From Chelativorans multitrophicus (GTDB lineage: Bacteria > Pseudomonadota > Alphaproteobacteria > Rhizobiales > Rhizobiaceae), in NCBI RefSeq assembly GCF_011317445.1, contig NZ_JAAAPL010000002.1, forward strand, positions 620,001-684,000: a stretch of 64,000 nucleotides of DNA, given 5' to 3'. Positions 26,973-36,324 of this stretch are shown one piece after another. The position numbers and the translations under genes were made by a program. The notes below the pieces were generated by a model. The model saw nothing but the letters and a program-made list of their open reading frames with translations, was not told the origin of the DNA and did not search any database. Each line of letters starts with the position of its first letter. Within the stretch, counting starts at the first letter, position 1.

Positions 26973-29900
26973 TCACTCTTCGATTTTGACGCTGAAGCGG
27001 AATTCGCCCTGGTCATAGGGCTGGACGGGGCCATTGCAGCTCCAGGCGATCCGGCCCTTGTAGCCGGGGGTCCCGCCGCTGGGGGGCGCGTCGACCTGAC
27101 AGGGCGCGCCGCTGGGGGAGCGGAAAACGCTGACCGGCGGGGAAAGGCTCGTGAAGCTGGGGGTGGCGTCCTCCACCTTCACGTCGGTGACGACCGCGCC
27201 GGCGGGATTGGTGAAGATGACCTGATATTGCAGGATGTCTCCCGGTGAGCCGTTGCTTGTTTCAAGCCAGGGGGCGTTCGGGCCGTCGGCGGTAATGTTG
27301 CGGACCCGCTTGGTGAGCGCGAGCTTGCCCGAACTGCTGACCTTCACCGTGTCGTGGTTCACGGCCGGGTCGAGCGTTGCCAGGGTGTTGCCGACCAGGG
27401 TGGTCGTGGCGGTGAGGTCGTATCGCAGTTCCGCGCCGGCGGGCGCGGCGTCCTTTGCAAAGACCCGCACGATGACGCAGACCGAGACGCCCGCGGTGAC
27501 CGCATAATCGGCCGGAGGAGGACCGCCCAGCGTGCCGTCGCAATTGGGGTCGAAGTGGAGCGTGGGATCAAAGAGCGAAGCGTCCGGCGTGCCGATGATG
27601 TTGGCCAGCGCGAAGTTCACCTCGCTGACGGTTGTGGCCCAGTATTTGTGCTTGATCAGCACCGCCTGCCCCGGCAGCACCACTTCGTCCGTGTCCTCGA
27701 GCAGGGAGGGCAGCGCGATCATGCCGAAGGTGACGCCGGTATAGTTCGTGTTGGCGGCGACCCTGAAGCGCAGCATGTCATAGGTGGGCGGGGAGAGGAC
27801 CGGGTTGGTGGTCGTGCCCGGCCGCTGGCTGACCCCGGCATGGCCGGTCAGCGGGTCGCGGTAGAGACACACCTCGCTGTCGGCCGGTACGCCGGTGAGG
27901 TTGAGGGCGAAATTGCCGGCGCCGTCGCTGACATCGCTGCCATAGGTAAGCGAGCCGCAGTCGGTGAGGCGCAGCAGCACGCCCGGCAAACCCCGCTCGC
28001 CGCCATTTTGGGCTCCGTCATAGGCCGTCCCGCCGCTGGCGCCATTGTCGAGGATGACTTGGCCGGAGACCGTGAGCCCGGTCAAGGTGTCGGCGAAGAC
28101 GCAGGAAAGATCGGCCCCGGGCTTCACATTGGCCGCCGGGATGATGAGGGTCCTGCCGTCGGTGATATAGCCGATGATCGGCAGTATCGGATTGCCGGTC
28201 TGGCCGGCGTTCAAATCCGAGCAGGCGACGCTGGCCAGCGTCCAGGCCAGGGGAACGGTCTCGACGATCTCGGTCAGGGTGTCGGCCTTGGAAAGGGCCC
28301 TGAACGGGCCGAATTGCAGTGTTTTCGGCGCCGTGGTCACCACCGTATAGCTGTCGTCGGTTGGAAAGCCGTTGGCGTTGGCGGGCGAGCCGTTGAAGGT
28401 GAAGCGGCCGATGCCGCCCTCCGTCACCTTGCCGACGCGCACCCGGGTGCGCGCATTGGTGGCGGTGCAGGTGTAGTTGTTGCCATAGACAAAGGTGTTC
28501 GCCGGCACGGTCCAGCTATAGGGCTGGCCGGCCGTGCCGGGCGGCGTCGGCGCGGCCGGAAACACCATGGCATTCGGCGTGACGCCGTTGTTGCCCGTCG
28601 TGGCGATGCATTCCAGCTTGAGCGGCTGCCAGTCCGCCACCGCCGCCTCGGTCAAGACGGTGGCGGCGGCCGTGTTGCTCAACACGACATAGGCGCTGAA
28701 GCCGGTGGTGGCGTTGATGGTCAGCGTGCCGACGCCATTGGTGCCCGTCAGCGTGAAGTTCTGGTTGAAATTCGGCGGAAGCGTCACCTTCGCATAGCGT
28801 ATCCGCGCCGCCTCATTCGTGAAGGTGCAGGTATAGTCGTTGCCGTCGACAAAGGTGTTTGCTGGAAGCGAATGCGTATAGGCGGTGCTCACAGCGCCAA
28901 GCGTCCCGGTGTTGAAGACGACGTCGTTCTGCGTCTCGCCATTGATCGACGTCTCGGCGCGGCATGCGAGAGTGAACCCTCGCCAGCCCGTGACCGGCGC
29001 TTCGCCCAGGGTGGTAATGGCTGCCACATTGGTCAGCGGCCAATAGGAACTCGCGGCTGCGGTGGCATTGATGGTCGTGGTGCCGATCCCGTTGCTGGCC
29101 GTCGCATTGACTGTAAATGCCTGGTCGATGCCAGGCGGCTGCGTTTCCTTGGCAAGCCGCACCCGGGTGCGCGCATTGGTGAAGGTGCAGGTATAATCAT
29201 TGCCGGGCACGAATGTATTAGCGGGCACGGTGGAGCTGTAGTCCGTTCCGCCCGTGCCAGGAGTCGGGTTGATGAATGCCTGACTGCCTGAAACCTCCCC
29301 GCCCCAGCCAGTATCGGCCACGCAGGCCATGCTCCTGCCGCGCCAGCCCGCCACCGCCACTTCGACCAAAACGGTGTTCACCGCCGGGTTTGTAAGCGTC
29401 TGATAGGGACTGAAGCCCGTTGTGGCATTTATCACGGTCTGAGGCAGACCGTTGGCGGCATTGATGGTGAAGTTCTGGTTGATGTTCGCCGGCTGCGTTA
29501 CCTTTGCATAGCGCACCCGCGTCCGGTCATTGGTGAAGGTGCAGGTATAGTCGTTGCCCAGCACAAAGGTGTTGGCCGGCGCGACCGAGGTGAAGGTGGA
29601 GCCTGCCGCGCTCGGCGTCTGGTTGTCGTAGACGACATTTCCCGCCACCACGCCGCTGTTGCCGGTATTGGCGACGCACCTCAGGCGCGCGCCGCGCCAG
29701 CCCGCCACCGCCTGCTCGGTAAAGGTGGTGCTTGCCGCTGGATTGGTTAGCCTTTGATAGGTGCTGAACCCGGTCGTGGCGTTGATCACCGTCTGCGGCA
29801 GCCCGTTGGCGGCGCTGATGGTGAAGTTCTGGTTCACGTTCCCCGGCACGGTTGTCTTCGCGTAGCGAATGCGCACTATTGGATCGAAGACGAGGAGGCC

Positions 29901-31421
29901 ATCCGCCGTGTCATTGGCGGTGTTGTAATCGTTGTTGGTGGTGTCGCTGTCATTGTCGGGCACGCTCCGGCCAAGCGAAACTGAGGCTGTATAAGTGCCG
30001 CCCGCTGTCGGAGAAACCACAGTCACCGGGAAGGAAAAACTGATGGAGCCTCCGACCCCTCCCGGAGACGTGGAGCCTGCCAACGGGGTTGGATTAAGGG
30101 CGCAGGTGACAATCCTGTTGCCACTGCTCCCCGTGCAGTTTGCCGGGAGTGTGCCCGCCCTCCAGCCGGTAGGGAGGGTCGTGACCAAAGTAAATCCATC
30201 ATTGCCGTCGGTGGCGCCCGGCCCCAGGTTCCTGGCCGTTACTGTGACCGGCTGCTCTTGGCCGTAAAAATTGTAAGCCGTGGATGGAGGTGTGATGGCG
30301 ACCGCTATGTCGGGAAGACCGTTCACGTTCAGCGTGCAGGAGGAGTCCTGTTCGTTGCCGAGCGTGATGCCAGTGGTACAGGTTCCGGAGGTAACATAGG
30401 TGTTCGCGGAAATGCCGCTGGGGCGCCGGCTGACCTCGGCCCGGTAATTGCCCGCGGGCAGGACATAGATCTCATATGGCGCCTGAAAGACATTGGAGTT
30501 GGCGCTGGCGGTTGCATAGGGCGTACGATTTGCACCCGACATGCCCGCGTTGTTGTTGAGTACGGTGGTCCCCTGCATGAGATTTACGAGCCAGCCGGTG
30601 GCGCCGATCTGCTTGTCCCATGCAAAATCGCTGAAGGTCAGCACTGCTGAATGCCGCGCCTGCCTCAAAGTGGCGCAATAGACATTCACGCCGTCCCAGC
30701 CCTCGCCGCCCCCCTGCAGATGGAGGCCCGAGACCAGCGTTGTGTCGTTGCGCGTGCAGAAAAGGCCGCGGAATACGTGCGCCGGTTGACCAGCCGCACT
30801 TTCGATCACTCCTACTTGGTAAGCCGAGCCGGTGGCGGTTCCGTTTACCCTCGCCCACGAATTGCTGTTCATATAAAGGGGGCGGCAGACGATATAGAGC
30901 GCGGACGTCCATGCCCATTGTCCTGACCAGTCACGGTCCCATCCGCCGAACTGTTGCGCGATCGTGTTCGCTGGACAGACCTCCCACCGAACCGTATTGG
31001 CGAAGGGGTAACTGGTCGACAGCACATCGGGAGTAGAGCCGGGACTGAGGTTCACCACGCTGACGGTCGTCCCGTCAGTAATGAGGCCGCCGCAGTAAAG
31101 GCCGATTTGAACGGTCATGCCGTGCGTACTTGCGCTAGGAGCGGACATCGATTTGTCGACGTGGTACACGCCGCGCAAGACGGTGCCGGAAGGACACTGC
31201 ATCGGGCCGGTGTTCCACGAATCCTTGTTGCTGCCGATGGTGCCCGTCGGGACCATGCCCTGCTGGATGCCTACAGTGCCGACGCCGGCCTGGGCGCGCG
31301 CCTCTTCCTGCTGCGCGAAAAGGGCAGCCATACCCGCCACCAGAAGCATGGCGAGGCTTCTCGCTCGCCGCCGCCCCATTCCTGCTGTTCCAGCCATTCT
31401 CAGCGTTCGCTCCGTTTGCAT
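26973..31421 (-). CDS. Large secreted repeat protein with DUF11 and SdrD-B-like domains
   Basis: About 1482 residues from ATG 31421 (MQTERTLRMAGTAGMGRRRA); the frame continues to 31514 and a later Met (MAGTAG) is possible. A long signal peptide LAMLLVAGMAALFAQQ ends near ARAQA. Order of parts: a Cys-containing N-terminal region (to about 370), a DUF11/CARDB-like beta-sandwich (about 370-510), five tandem repeats of about 118-120 residues (from about 517), an SdrD-B/Cna-B-like domain (LTVSGQVILDNGASG, about 1110-1230), and a C-terminal DUF11 domain with SPGDILQYQVIFTN. No LPxTG, autotransporter barrel or type I secretion tail is evident, so how it is anchored is unclear. It is the most accessory-looking protein in the window; an adhesin role is inference. 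Confidence 0.75.
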   Translation of the reverse strand: MQTERTLRMAGTAGMGRRRARSLAMLLVAGMAALFAQQEEARAQAGVGTVGIQQGMVPTGTIGSNKDSWNTGPMQCPSGTVLRGVYHVDKSMSAPSASTHGMTVQIGLYCGGLITDGTTVSVVNLSPGSTPDVLSTSYPFANTVRWEVCPANTIAQQFGGWDRDWSGQWAWTSALYIVCRPLYMNSNSWARVNGTATGSAYQVGVIESAAGQPAHVFRGLFCTRNDTTLVSGLHLQGGGEGWDGVNVYCATLRQARHSAVLTFSDFAWDKQIGATGWLVNLMQGTTVLNNNAGMSGANRTPYATASANSNVFQAPYEIYVLPAGNYRAEVSRRPSGISANTYVTSGTCTTGITLGNEQDSSCTLNVNGLPDIAVAITPPSTAYNFYGQEQPVTVTARNLGPGATDGNDGFTLVTTLPTGWRAGTLPANCTGSSGNRIVTCALNPTPLAGSTSPGGVGGSISFSFPVTVVSPTAGGTYTASVSLGRSVPDNDSDTTNNDYNTANDTADGLLVFDPIVRIRYAKTTVPGNVNQNFTISAANGLPQTVINATTGFSTYQRLTNPAASTTFTEQAVAGWRGARLRCVANTGNSGVVAGNVVYDNQTPSAAGSTFTSVAPANTFVLGNDYTCTFTNDRTRVRYAKVTQPANINQNFTINAANGLPQTVINATTGFSPYQTLTNPAVNTVLVEVAVAGWRGRSMACVADTGWGGEVSGSQAFINPTPGTGGTDYSSTVPANTFVPGNDYTCTFTNARTRVRLAKETQPPGIDQAFTVNATASNGIGTTTINATAAASSYWPLTNVAAITTLGEAPVTGWRGFTLACRAETSINGETQNDVVFNTGTLGAVSTAYTHSLPANTFVDGNDYTCTFTNEAARIRYAKVTLPPNFNQNFTLTGTNGVGTLTINATTGFSAYVVLSNTAAATVLTEAAVADWQPLKLECIATTGNNGVTPNAMVFPAAPTPPGTAGQPYSWTVPANTFVYGNNYTCTATNARTRVRVGKVTEGGIGRFTFNGSPANANGFPTDDSYTVVTTAPKTLQFGPFRALSKADTLTEIVETVPLAWTLASVACSDLNAGQTGNPILPIIGYITDGRTLIIPAANVKPGADLSCVFADTLTGLTVSGQVILDNGASGGTAYDGAQNGGERGLPGVLLRLTDCGSLTYGSDVSDGAGNFALNLTGVPADSEVCLYRDPLTGHAGVSQRPGTTTNPVLSPPTYDMLRFRVAANTNYTGVTFGMIALPSLLEDTDEVVLPGQAVLIKHKYWATTVSEVNFALANIIGTPDASLFDPTLHFDPNCDGTLGGPPPADYAVTAGVSVCVIVRVFAKDAAPAGAELRYDLTATTTLVGNTLATLDPAVNHDTVKVSSSGKLALTKRVRNITADGPNAPWLETSNGSPGDILQYQVIFTNPAGAVVTDVKVEDATPSFTSLSPPVSVFRSPSGAPCQVDAPPSGGTPGYKGRIAWSCNGPVQPYDQGEFRFSVKIEE
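28446..29873 (-). repeat. Tandem protein-coding repeats within the large secreted protein
   Basis: Units begin at the motif R(I/V)R(Y/L/V)(A/G)K and start at about 29873, 29519, 29165, 28805 and 28445 (reading leftward). Four full units have lengths of 118-120 codons. Each carries GWRG or DWQP, a cysteine pair, PANTFVxGNxYTCTxTN and INAT. The fifth unit, from 28445 leftward, is divergent. The same DNA words recur in each unit, indicating duplication. Confidence 0.8.
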
Positions 31422-31989
31422 CCTCTTTGTTTCCACCTGCCGATAGGACGGGGAGAAAGGGGATCGGCCCCAAGGCACCGATGGCATGACTGAGCGCCCC
31501 TGGACGCAGATCAACTAAGCTCCCGGCAGGCTTTCGAGGCGGCTTGGCGTTCTCCAGTCCCTGTACTCATGTGAGGGCTCACACGCCGGGATTTCCGCGG
31601 TTCAAGTTTTCGGTACATCAGTCCCGACTTGCAGGCAGTAAGCGCCACCGAGGGTGTGAAAGTAAAATAAGCCGGATGTGCTGCGGGACTCGTCCAGGAT
31701 TCGAGCTTGGCTAATTGACGTTCGGAACCGGGGAATGCCTCCCGTGCAGAGTCTCCTAGCCGCTGGCCGGCAGATGCGCTTGCATGCGAGCCCTGAAAGC
31801 TGGCACACCACCGCATCGTCCTGATATGTAAATTCAATGACTTACCCTGTCCTTCGTGCGTCCTGACGGATGCGGGACGGTCTAAGACGTGCGCAACCGT
31901 TGCAGGCGGTTGCAAACAGGGGCCGAACATCTATATTCCGCGCAGTTTTTCTCGGGCTGACGCTCAGCCTCTGATCTCAGGAGTGGTTC
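31422..31989. other. 568-bp divergent intergenic region between the repeat-protein gene and yajC
   Basis: No convincing gene. A 139-codon minus frame (31511-31930) is present but has no recognisable features. Near yajC an inverted repeat GCAACCG (31893-31899) / CGGTTGC (31907-31913) could be a regulatory site for yajC-secDF. I see no GGAAC-N17-CGTT promoter or tRNA. Confidence 0.35.
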
Positions 31990-32325
31990 ATGTTTGTAAC
32001 ACCGGCATATGCTCAAGCGGCGGCGGGAGCACCGGATATGCTGATCAGCATTCTGCCTTTTGTGCTGATCTTTGTGATTATGTATTTTCTTATTATCCGG
32101 CCGCAGCGCCAACAGATGAAGAAGCGCGCGGAAATGCTCGCCAATGTGCGTCGGGGAGATACGGTCGTCACAGGCGGCGGTCTCGTGGGCAAGGTGACCA
32201 AGGTCATCAATGACAGCGAGCTTGAGATCGATCTCGGCGGGACGAAGGTGACAGCCTTGCGCTCAATGCTGGCAGATGTACGTGTGAAGGGTGAACCGAC
32301 GGCGACCGAAAAGGCCGTTAAATAG
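31990..32325 (+). CDS. yajC: Preprotein translocase subunit YajC
   Basis: A 111-residue single-span membrane protein of the Sec-accessory SecDF-YajC complex. The membrane segment (about residues 17-37, LISILPFVLIFVIMYFLIIR) is followed by RPQRQQMKKRAEMLANVRRG and the small beta-barrel domain VVTGGGLVGKVTKV, all characteristic. AGGAG lies upstream of ATG 31990. It is followed by secDF after 65 bases containing a short GC-rich hairpin, consistent with one operon. Confidence 0.95.
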   Translation: MFVTPAYAQAAAGAPDMLISILPFVLIFVIMYFLIIRPQRQQMKKRAEMLANVRRGDTVVTGGGLVGKVTKVINDSELEIDLGGTKVTALRSMLADVRVKGEPTATEKAVK

Positions 32326-32340
32326 CCCGCTTCAAGCGGG
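32326..32340 (+). other. Short hairpin between yajC and secDF
   Basis: CCCGC-TTCAA-GCGGG (32326-32340) begins right after the yajC stop. Without a T-run it may tune the yajC to secDF expression ratio rather than end transcription. Confidence 0.35.
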
Positions 32341-32390
32341 ATTCTGGGGCTGGCCTGCATGAAAGGCCGGCCTGAACGACAAGAGACAAC

Positions 32391-34961
32391 ATGCTACATT
32401 TCTCGCGCTGGCAGACATTCTTCATCTGGCTCGTGGTGGCTCTCGGGCTGGCATATGCAGCTCCCAATGTGCTTCCGCAGTCATGGTTGAGCTCGCTGCC
32501 GAGCTGGGCTCCCACGCGCCCGATGACCCTCGGGCTGGATCTGCAGGGCGGCTCGCACATCCTTCTGCAGATCAATCGCGACCAGCTCATCAACGAGCGT
32601 TTGACAAGCACGCGAGATGAAGTGCGGCGTGTGCTGCGCGACAGCCGTATCGGCTACACCGGCCTTTCTTCATCCGGCCGTTTCGTACAAGTGCGCATTC
32701 GCGACGCAGGCGAGATCGAGGCTGCGAAGCAAGCGCTTGGAGAGTTGCTGCAACCGGTGACGGGCGGGCTGCTTGGCACCAGTTCCATTCAGGAACTGGA
32801 GATGGCTGAGCCGGAGCCCGGCCTGTTGCGGCTCACCCTTACCGACGATGGAATTCAGTATCGTCTTTCCGCCGCGCTCACGCAGTCCATCGAGGTCGTG
32901 AGCCGCCGCGTGAACGAGCTTGGCACGACTGAGCCCGTCATCCAGCGCCAGGGGGACGACCGAATCCTGGTCCAGGTTCCGGGTCTCCAGGACCCTCAGC
33001 GCCTGAAAGATATCCTGGGCACAACGGCCAAGCTTACTTTCCAGATGGTCGACCAGTCCGTGCCGGTGCAGGAGGCGATCCAGGGCCGCCCGCCCGCCGG
33101 CACGACGGTGATGTACACCCGCGACAACCCGCCCGTTCCCTTTCTCATCGAGGACCGGGTGATCGTTTCCGGCGAGAATCTCGTCGATGCCCAGACGTCC
33201 TTCGACCAACTCACGAATGAGCCGGTCGTTACGTTCCGCTTCGATACCAGGGGCGCGACGCGGTTCGGCCAGGCCACCCAGGAGAATGTCGGCAGGCTTT
33301 TCGCGATCGTTCTTGACGGGCATGTGATTTCGGCGCCGCAGATCCGCGAGCCCATCCTCGGCGGCACGGGGCAGATCGCGGGCAGCTTCACCGTCCAGAG
33401 CGCGAACGACCTTGCGGTGCTTCTGCGCGCCGGCGCCCTGCCGGCGGACCTGACCATTGTCGAGGAGCGGACCGTTGGTCCTGGACTTGGCCAGGATTCC
33501 ATCGACGCGGGCAAGATGGCGGCGATCATCGGCTCGATTCTCGTCGTCGTCTTTATGTTCGCCGCCTATGGCTTTCTTGGCCTCATCGCGAATGTGGCGC
33601 TGGTCGCCAATATCGCCCTTATTGTTGCCGTGCTCTCCGTGCTTGGCGCGACGCTGACACTGCCGGGCATTGCCGGCATCGTCCTCACGATCGGCATGGC
33701 TGTCGATTCCAACGTGCTGATTTACGAGCGCATACGCGAAGAGCGACGAGCCGGCCGCACCGTGATCCAAGCCTTCGATTCAGGTTTCCGGAAGGCGCTT
33801 GCGACGATTATCGATTCCAACATCACGACGCTGATTGCTGCCGTGGTCCTGTTCTTCCTTGGCTCCGGTCCCGTGCGCGGGTTCGCGGTGACGCTCGCCA
33901 TCGGCATCGTGACGACGGTCTTCACCGCCTTCACGCTGACCCGTTGGCTGGTTGCTGTTTGGCTGCGCCGCAGCCGCCCGAAGGAACTGCCGCGCGGCTA
34001 TATCCGCCTTGTGCCGGAAGTGACGCGCATCCCCTTCATGAAGGTGCGACTGCAGGCTTTCGCCTTCTCATTTATGCTCTGTATCGCGTCAGTAGCGCTG
34101 CTTTTCATCGTCAAGCCGAATTTCGGCATCGACTTTACCGGCGGCACGCTGATTGAGGTCCGGGCCAAGTCCGGCGAAGCCGATATCAGCGATATAAGAC
34201 AGCGGCTTTCAGCGGCGGGGATCGGCGATGCGCAGGTGCAAGGTTTCGGAACCGAAACCGATGCGCTTATCCGGATCGGCGCCGCGCCAGATTCAGGCGA
34301 GGAATCCGGCAATATCCTCGTCCGCAATGCCCAGCAGGCGGTTTCGTCGGACTACGATATCCGGCGAACGGAGGTGGTGGGCCCAACCGTCTCAGGCGAG
34401 CTGGCGTGGGCGGCGGTCATAGGTGTCCTCGCGGCCATGGCCGGAATTTTGATCTATGTCTGGATTCGTTTCGAGTGGCAGTTCGCACTCGGTGCGATCA
34501 TTGCCACCGCAAACGACATCATCCTGACGCTCGGCTTCATCACCATCACGCAGCTCCAGTTCGATCTTTCGACCGTGGCGGCGATCCTCACGATCGTCGG
34601 TTATTCGCTGAACGATACCGTCGTCATCTATGACCGTGTCCGCGAGAATCTCAGGCGCTTCAAGAAGATGCCTCTGGGGCAATTGCTGGATTTATCAGAC
34701 AACGAGATGCTGTCACGCACGGCGATGACCTCGGTCACGACGTTCCTGGCGCTTCTTGCCCTGTTTATTTTCGGCGGAGAGGTGATCCGCTCCTTCGTGG
34801 CTTCGATGCTTTTCGGTGTGTTTATCGGCACCTTCTCCTCAATCTTCGTCGCCGCGCCGATCCTCATCTTCTTCAAGCTGCGGCCGGTGAGCGGCCCGGT
34901 GGTGGACACGGAACCGGCCGCCGCCGACACCGAGGCGGCCCCACACGTTCCGTCACGCTGA
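32391..34961 (+). CDS. secDF: Protein translocase SecDF (fused SecD and SecF)
   Basis: An 856-residue fused RND-type membrane protein that uses proton motive force to assist late steps of Sec export. The SecD part starts with MLHFSRWQTFFIWLVVALGL and includes GLDLQGGSHILLQI, the large periplasmic P1 domain and GMAVDSNVLIYERIREE. The SecF part begins near FSFMLCIASVALLFIVKPNFGIDFTGGT and contains GYSLNDTVVIYDRVREN. Fusion into one chain is usual in rhizobia. Its stop overlaps the next start by one base (TGATG), so the Mth938-like gene is translationally coupled to it. Confidence 0.95.
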   Translation: MLHFSRWQTFFIWLVVALGLAYAAPNVLPQSWLSSLPSWAPTRPMTLGLDLQGGSHILLQINRDQLINERLTSTRDEVRRVLRDSRIGYTGLSSSGRFVQVRIRDAGEIEAAKQALGELLQPVTGGLLGTSSIQELEMAEPEPGLLRLTLTDDGIQYRLSAALTQSIEVVSRRVNELGTTEPVIQRQGDDRILVQVPGLQDPQRLKDILGTTAKLTFQMVDQSVPVQEAIQGRPPAGTTVMYTRDNPPVPFLIEDRVIVSGENLVDAQTSFDQLTNEPVVTFRFDTRGATRFGQATQENVGRLFAIVLDGHVISAPQIREPILGGTGQIAGSFTVQSANDLAVLLRAGALPADLTIVEERTVGPGLGQDSIDAGKMAAIIGSILVVVFMFAAYGFLGLIANVALVANIALIVAVLSVLGATLTLPGIAGIVLTIGMAVDSNVLIYERIREERRAGRTVIQAFDSGFRKALATIIDSNITTLIAAVVLFFLGSGPVRGFAVTLAIGIVTTVFTAFTLTRWLVAVWLRRSRPKELPRGYIRLVPEVTRIPFMKVRLQAFAFSFMLCIASVALLFIVKPNFGIDFTGGTLIEVRAKSGEADISDIRQRLSAAGIGDAQVQGFGTETDALIRIGAAPDSGEESGNILVRNAQQAVSSDYDIRRTEVVGPTVSGELAWAAVIGVLAAMAGILIYVWIRFEWQFALGAIIATANDIILTLGFITITQLQFDLSTVAAILTIVGYSLNDTVVIYDRVRENLRRFKKMPLGQLLDLSDNEMLSRTAMTSVTTFLALLALFIFGGEVIRSFVASMLFGVFIGTFSSIFVAAPILIFFKLRPVSGPVVDTEPAAADTEAAPHVPSR

Positions 34962-35350
34962 TGGCGGGGGGAATCGAGATACGCGCGGCCCACTTCCCTG
35001 GCCGCGCGCCGATAGATGGCTACGGCAATGGGGGCTTCCGCTTCGCGGATATGTCCCATCGCGGCTCGCTGCTCTGCCTGCCCTCCGGCATCTATGGGTG
35101 GGTGGCGAAGGATGTGGACTCGCTCGCAGAAGAGGATTTCGCGCGGCTTTTGGATGAAGCGGGCGAAATCCAGATCCTGCTTGTGGGCACCGGCCAGACG
35201 CTGAAGCCCCTGCCGCAGGGGTTGCGCCAGCGGCTGCAGGTAACGGGGATGGCAGTCGAGATCATGTCGACCGGGGCTGCCGCCCGCACCTTCAATGTAC
35301 TGCTGGCGGAAGAGAGGGCGGTAGCGGCGGCGCTGATCGCCGTCGACTAA
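34961..35350 (+). CDS. Mth938-like domain protein (bacterial homologue of NDUFAF3)
   Basis: A 129-residue protein of the Mth938-like/DUF498 family. Visible family segments are the IDGYGNGGFRF opening, GSLLCLPSGIYGW, the conserved LLVGTGQTLKPLP loop and MSTGAAARTFNVLLAEERAV. The mitochondrial relative NDUFAF3 is a complex I assembly factor. Here it is coupled to secDF (overlapping TGATG) and followed one base later by the NDUFAF6-like gene, suggesting a unit for inner-membrane protein assembly. The bacterial function is not established; the complex I link is by homology. Confidence 0.88.
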   Translation: MAGGIEIRAAHFPGRAPIDGYGNGGFRFADMSHRGSLLCLPSGIYGWVAKDVDSLAEEDFARLLDEAGEIQILLVGTGQTLKPLPQGLRQRLQVTGMAVEIMSTGAAARTFNVLLAEERAVAAALIAVD

Positions 35351-35351
35351 G

Positions 35352-36197
35352 ATGACACCCTCCGGCGCCGAAATGGCCGTACGCGTTCGCCAAGCCGATC
35401 CGGACCGCTATCTTGCCACACTCTATGCGCCCGTTGAAAAGCGTGGCGCGCTTTTCGCTCTTTATGCCTTCAATGCCGAGATCGCGGCGGTTCGTGAACG
35501 GGTGAGTCAGCCGCTCCCCGGCGAAATTCGCCTGCAATGGTGGCAGGATGCGCTGGAAAACCCGGAAGATCCGGCGGCTGCCGCGGGCCACCCCGTCGCG
35601 GCAGCCCTCCTCGATACGATCCGCGCCCACCATTTGCCTGTCGAGACGTTCCGAAACATGATCGAAGCACGGGTTTTTGACCTCTATGACGATCCGATGC
35701 CAAGCCGTACCGATCTGGAAGGCTATTGTGGCGAGACTGCCTCGGCGCTGATCCAGCTTTCGGCCCTCGTCCTTGATCCTGAGGCGGCGGGCAGCACCGC
35801 TGCGCTGGCCGGTCATGCCGGCTGCGCCCAGGCAATCGCAGGGCTTCTGAGATTGTTGCCGATCCATCGGCGCCGGGGGCAATGCTATATTCCCCACGAC
35901 CTTCTGCAGGCGGCTGGCACCACGCGCGACGGCATAATATCCGGCGAGGACCGCGCCGGTTCTGCCCGGGCCATTGCCGCGATGGTGGCGCTCGCGCGGC
36001 ATCATCTCAGCGCATTTACAAACGGGGCGGGCGAGCTGCCGGCCTCCTTGCGTCCTGCCTACCTGCCGCTGGCGCTCACCAAGGCCTATCTGGATCCTAT
36101 CGAATCGGGGGCGGTTGATCCGTTGTCTGAAAGTGCTTCACTTTCTGTTTTGCGCCGGCACTGGCTTCTTCTGAAGCATGCGATGCGCGGCTGGTAG
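35352..36197 (+). CDS. Squalene/phytoene synthase-family protein (NDUFAF6-like)
   Basis: A 281-residue all-helical protein. The family pattern is visible as RYLATLYAPVEKRGALFALYAFNAEIA and RLQWWQDAL, then GYCGETASALIQL and RRGQCYIPHDLL. True head-to-head prenyl synthases have two Asp-rich DxxxD metal sites; here the first is replaced by FNAEI and the second by LRLLPIHRRRGQCYIP, so prenyl transfer is unlikely. This fits the NDUFAF6 (C8orf38) branch. It starts one base after the stop of the NDUFAF3-like gene, an adjacency that supports a joint role in membrane complex assembly. Confidence 0.85.
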   Translation: MTPSGAEMAVRVRQADPDRYLATLYAPVEKRGALFALYAFNAEIAAVRERVSQPLPGEIRLQWWQDALENPEDPAAAAGHPVAAALLDTIRAHHLPVETFRNMIEARVFDLYDDPMPSRTDLEGYCGETASALIQLSALVLDPEAAGSTAALAGHAGCAQAIAGLLRLLPIHRRRGQCYIPHDLLQAAGTTRDGIISGEDRAGSARAIAAMVALARHHLSAFTNGAGELPASLRPAYLPLALTKAYLDPIESGAVDPLSESASLSVLRRHWLLLKHAMRGW

Positions 36198-36324
36198 AGC
36201 AACCAGCGGAGTTTAAGCCGGCCTCTTGTGCAAATCTGGCGTGCATAGACTGCAATTTCGCCACTCTTCCTTTGCTCCAATGCGGCGTTTTCATTACCGT
36301 TTTTTTGCAACGGAGAAATTGACA

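Noticed and set aside
27354-29291. A 645-codon open frame on the plus strand inside the large repeat gene
   Set aside because: It is antisense to a gene with clear domains and repeats, starts without a ribosome site, and its composition (Gly/Arg/Val/Asp low complexity) reflects the third-base pattern of the real gene. No domain is recognisable.
31511-31930. 139-codon minus-strand frame between the repeat protein and yajC
   Set aside because: No ribosome site, no hydrophobic or domain pattern, and a composition like non-coding DNA. It overlaps the upstream region of the repeat protein.
35352-36197. True squalene or phytoene synthase as part of a carotenoid or hopanoid pathway
   Set aside because: The Asp-rich metal-binding motifs needed for prenyl diphosphate are missing, and no isoprenoid genes are nearby; the NDUFAF6-like reading fits better.
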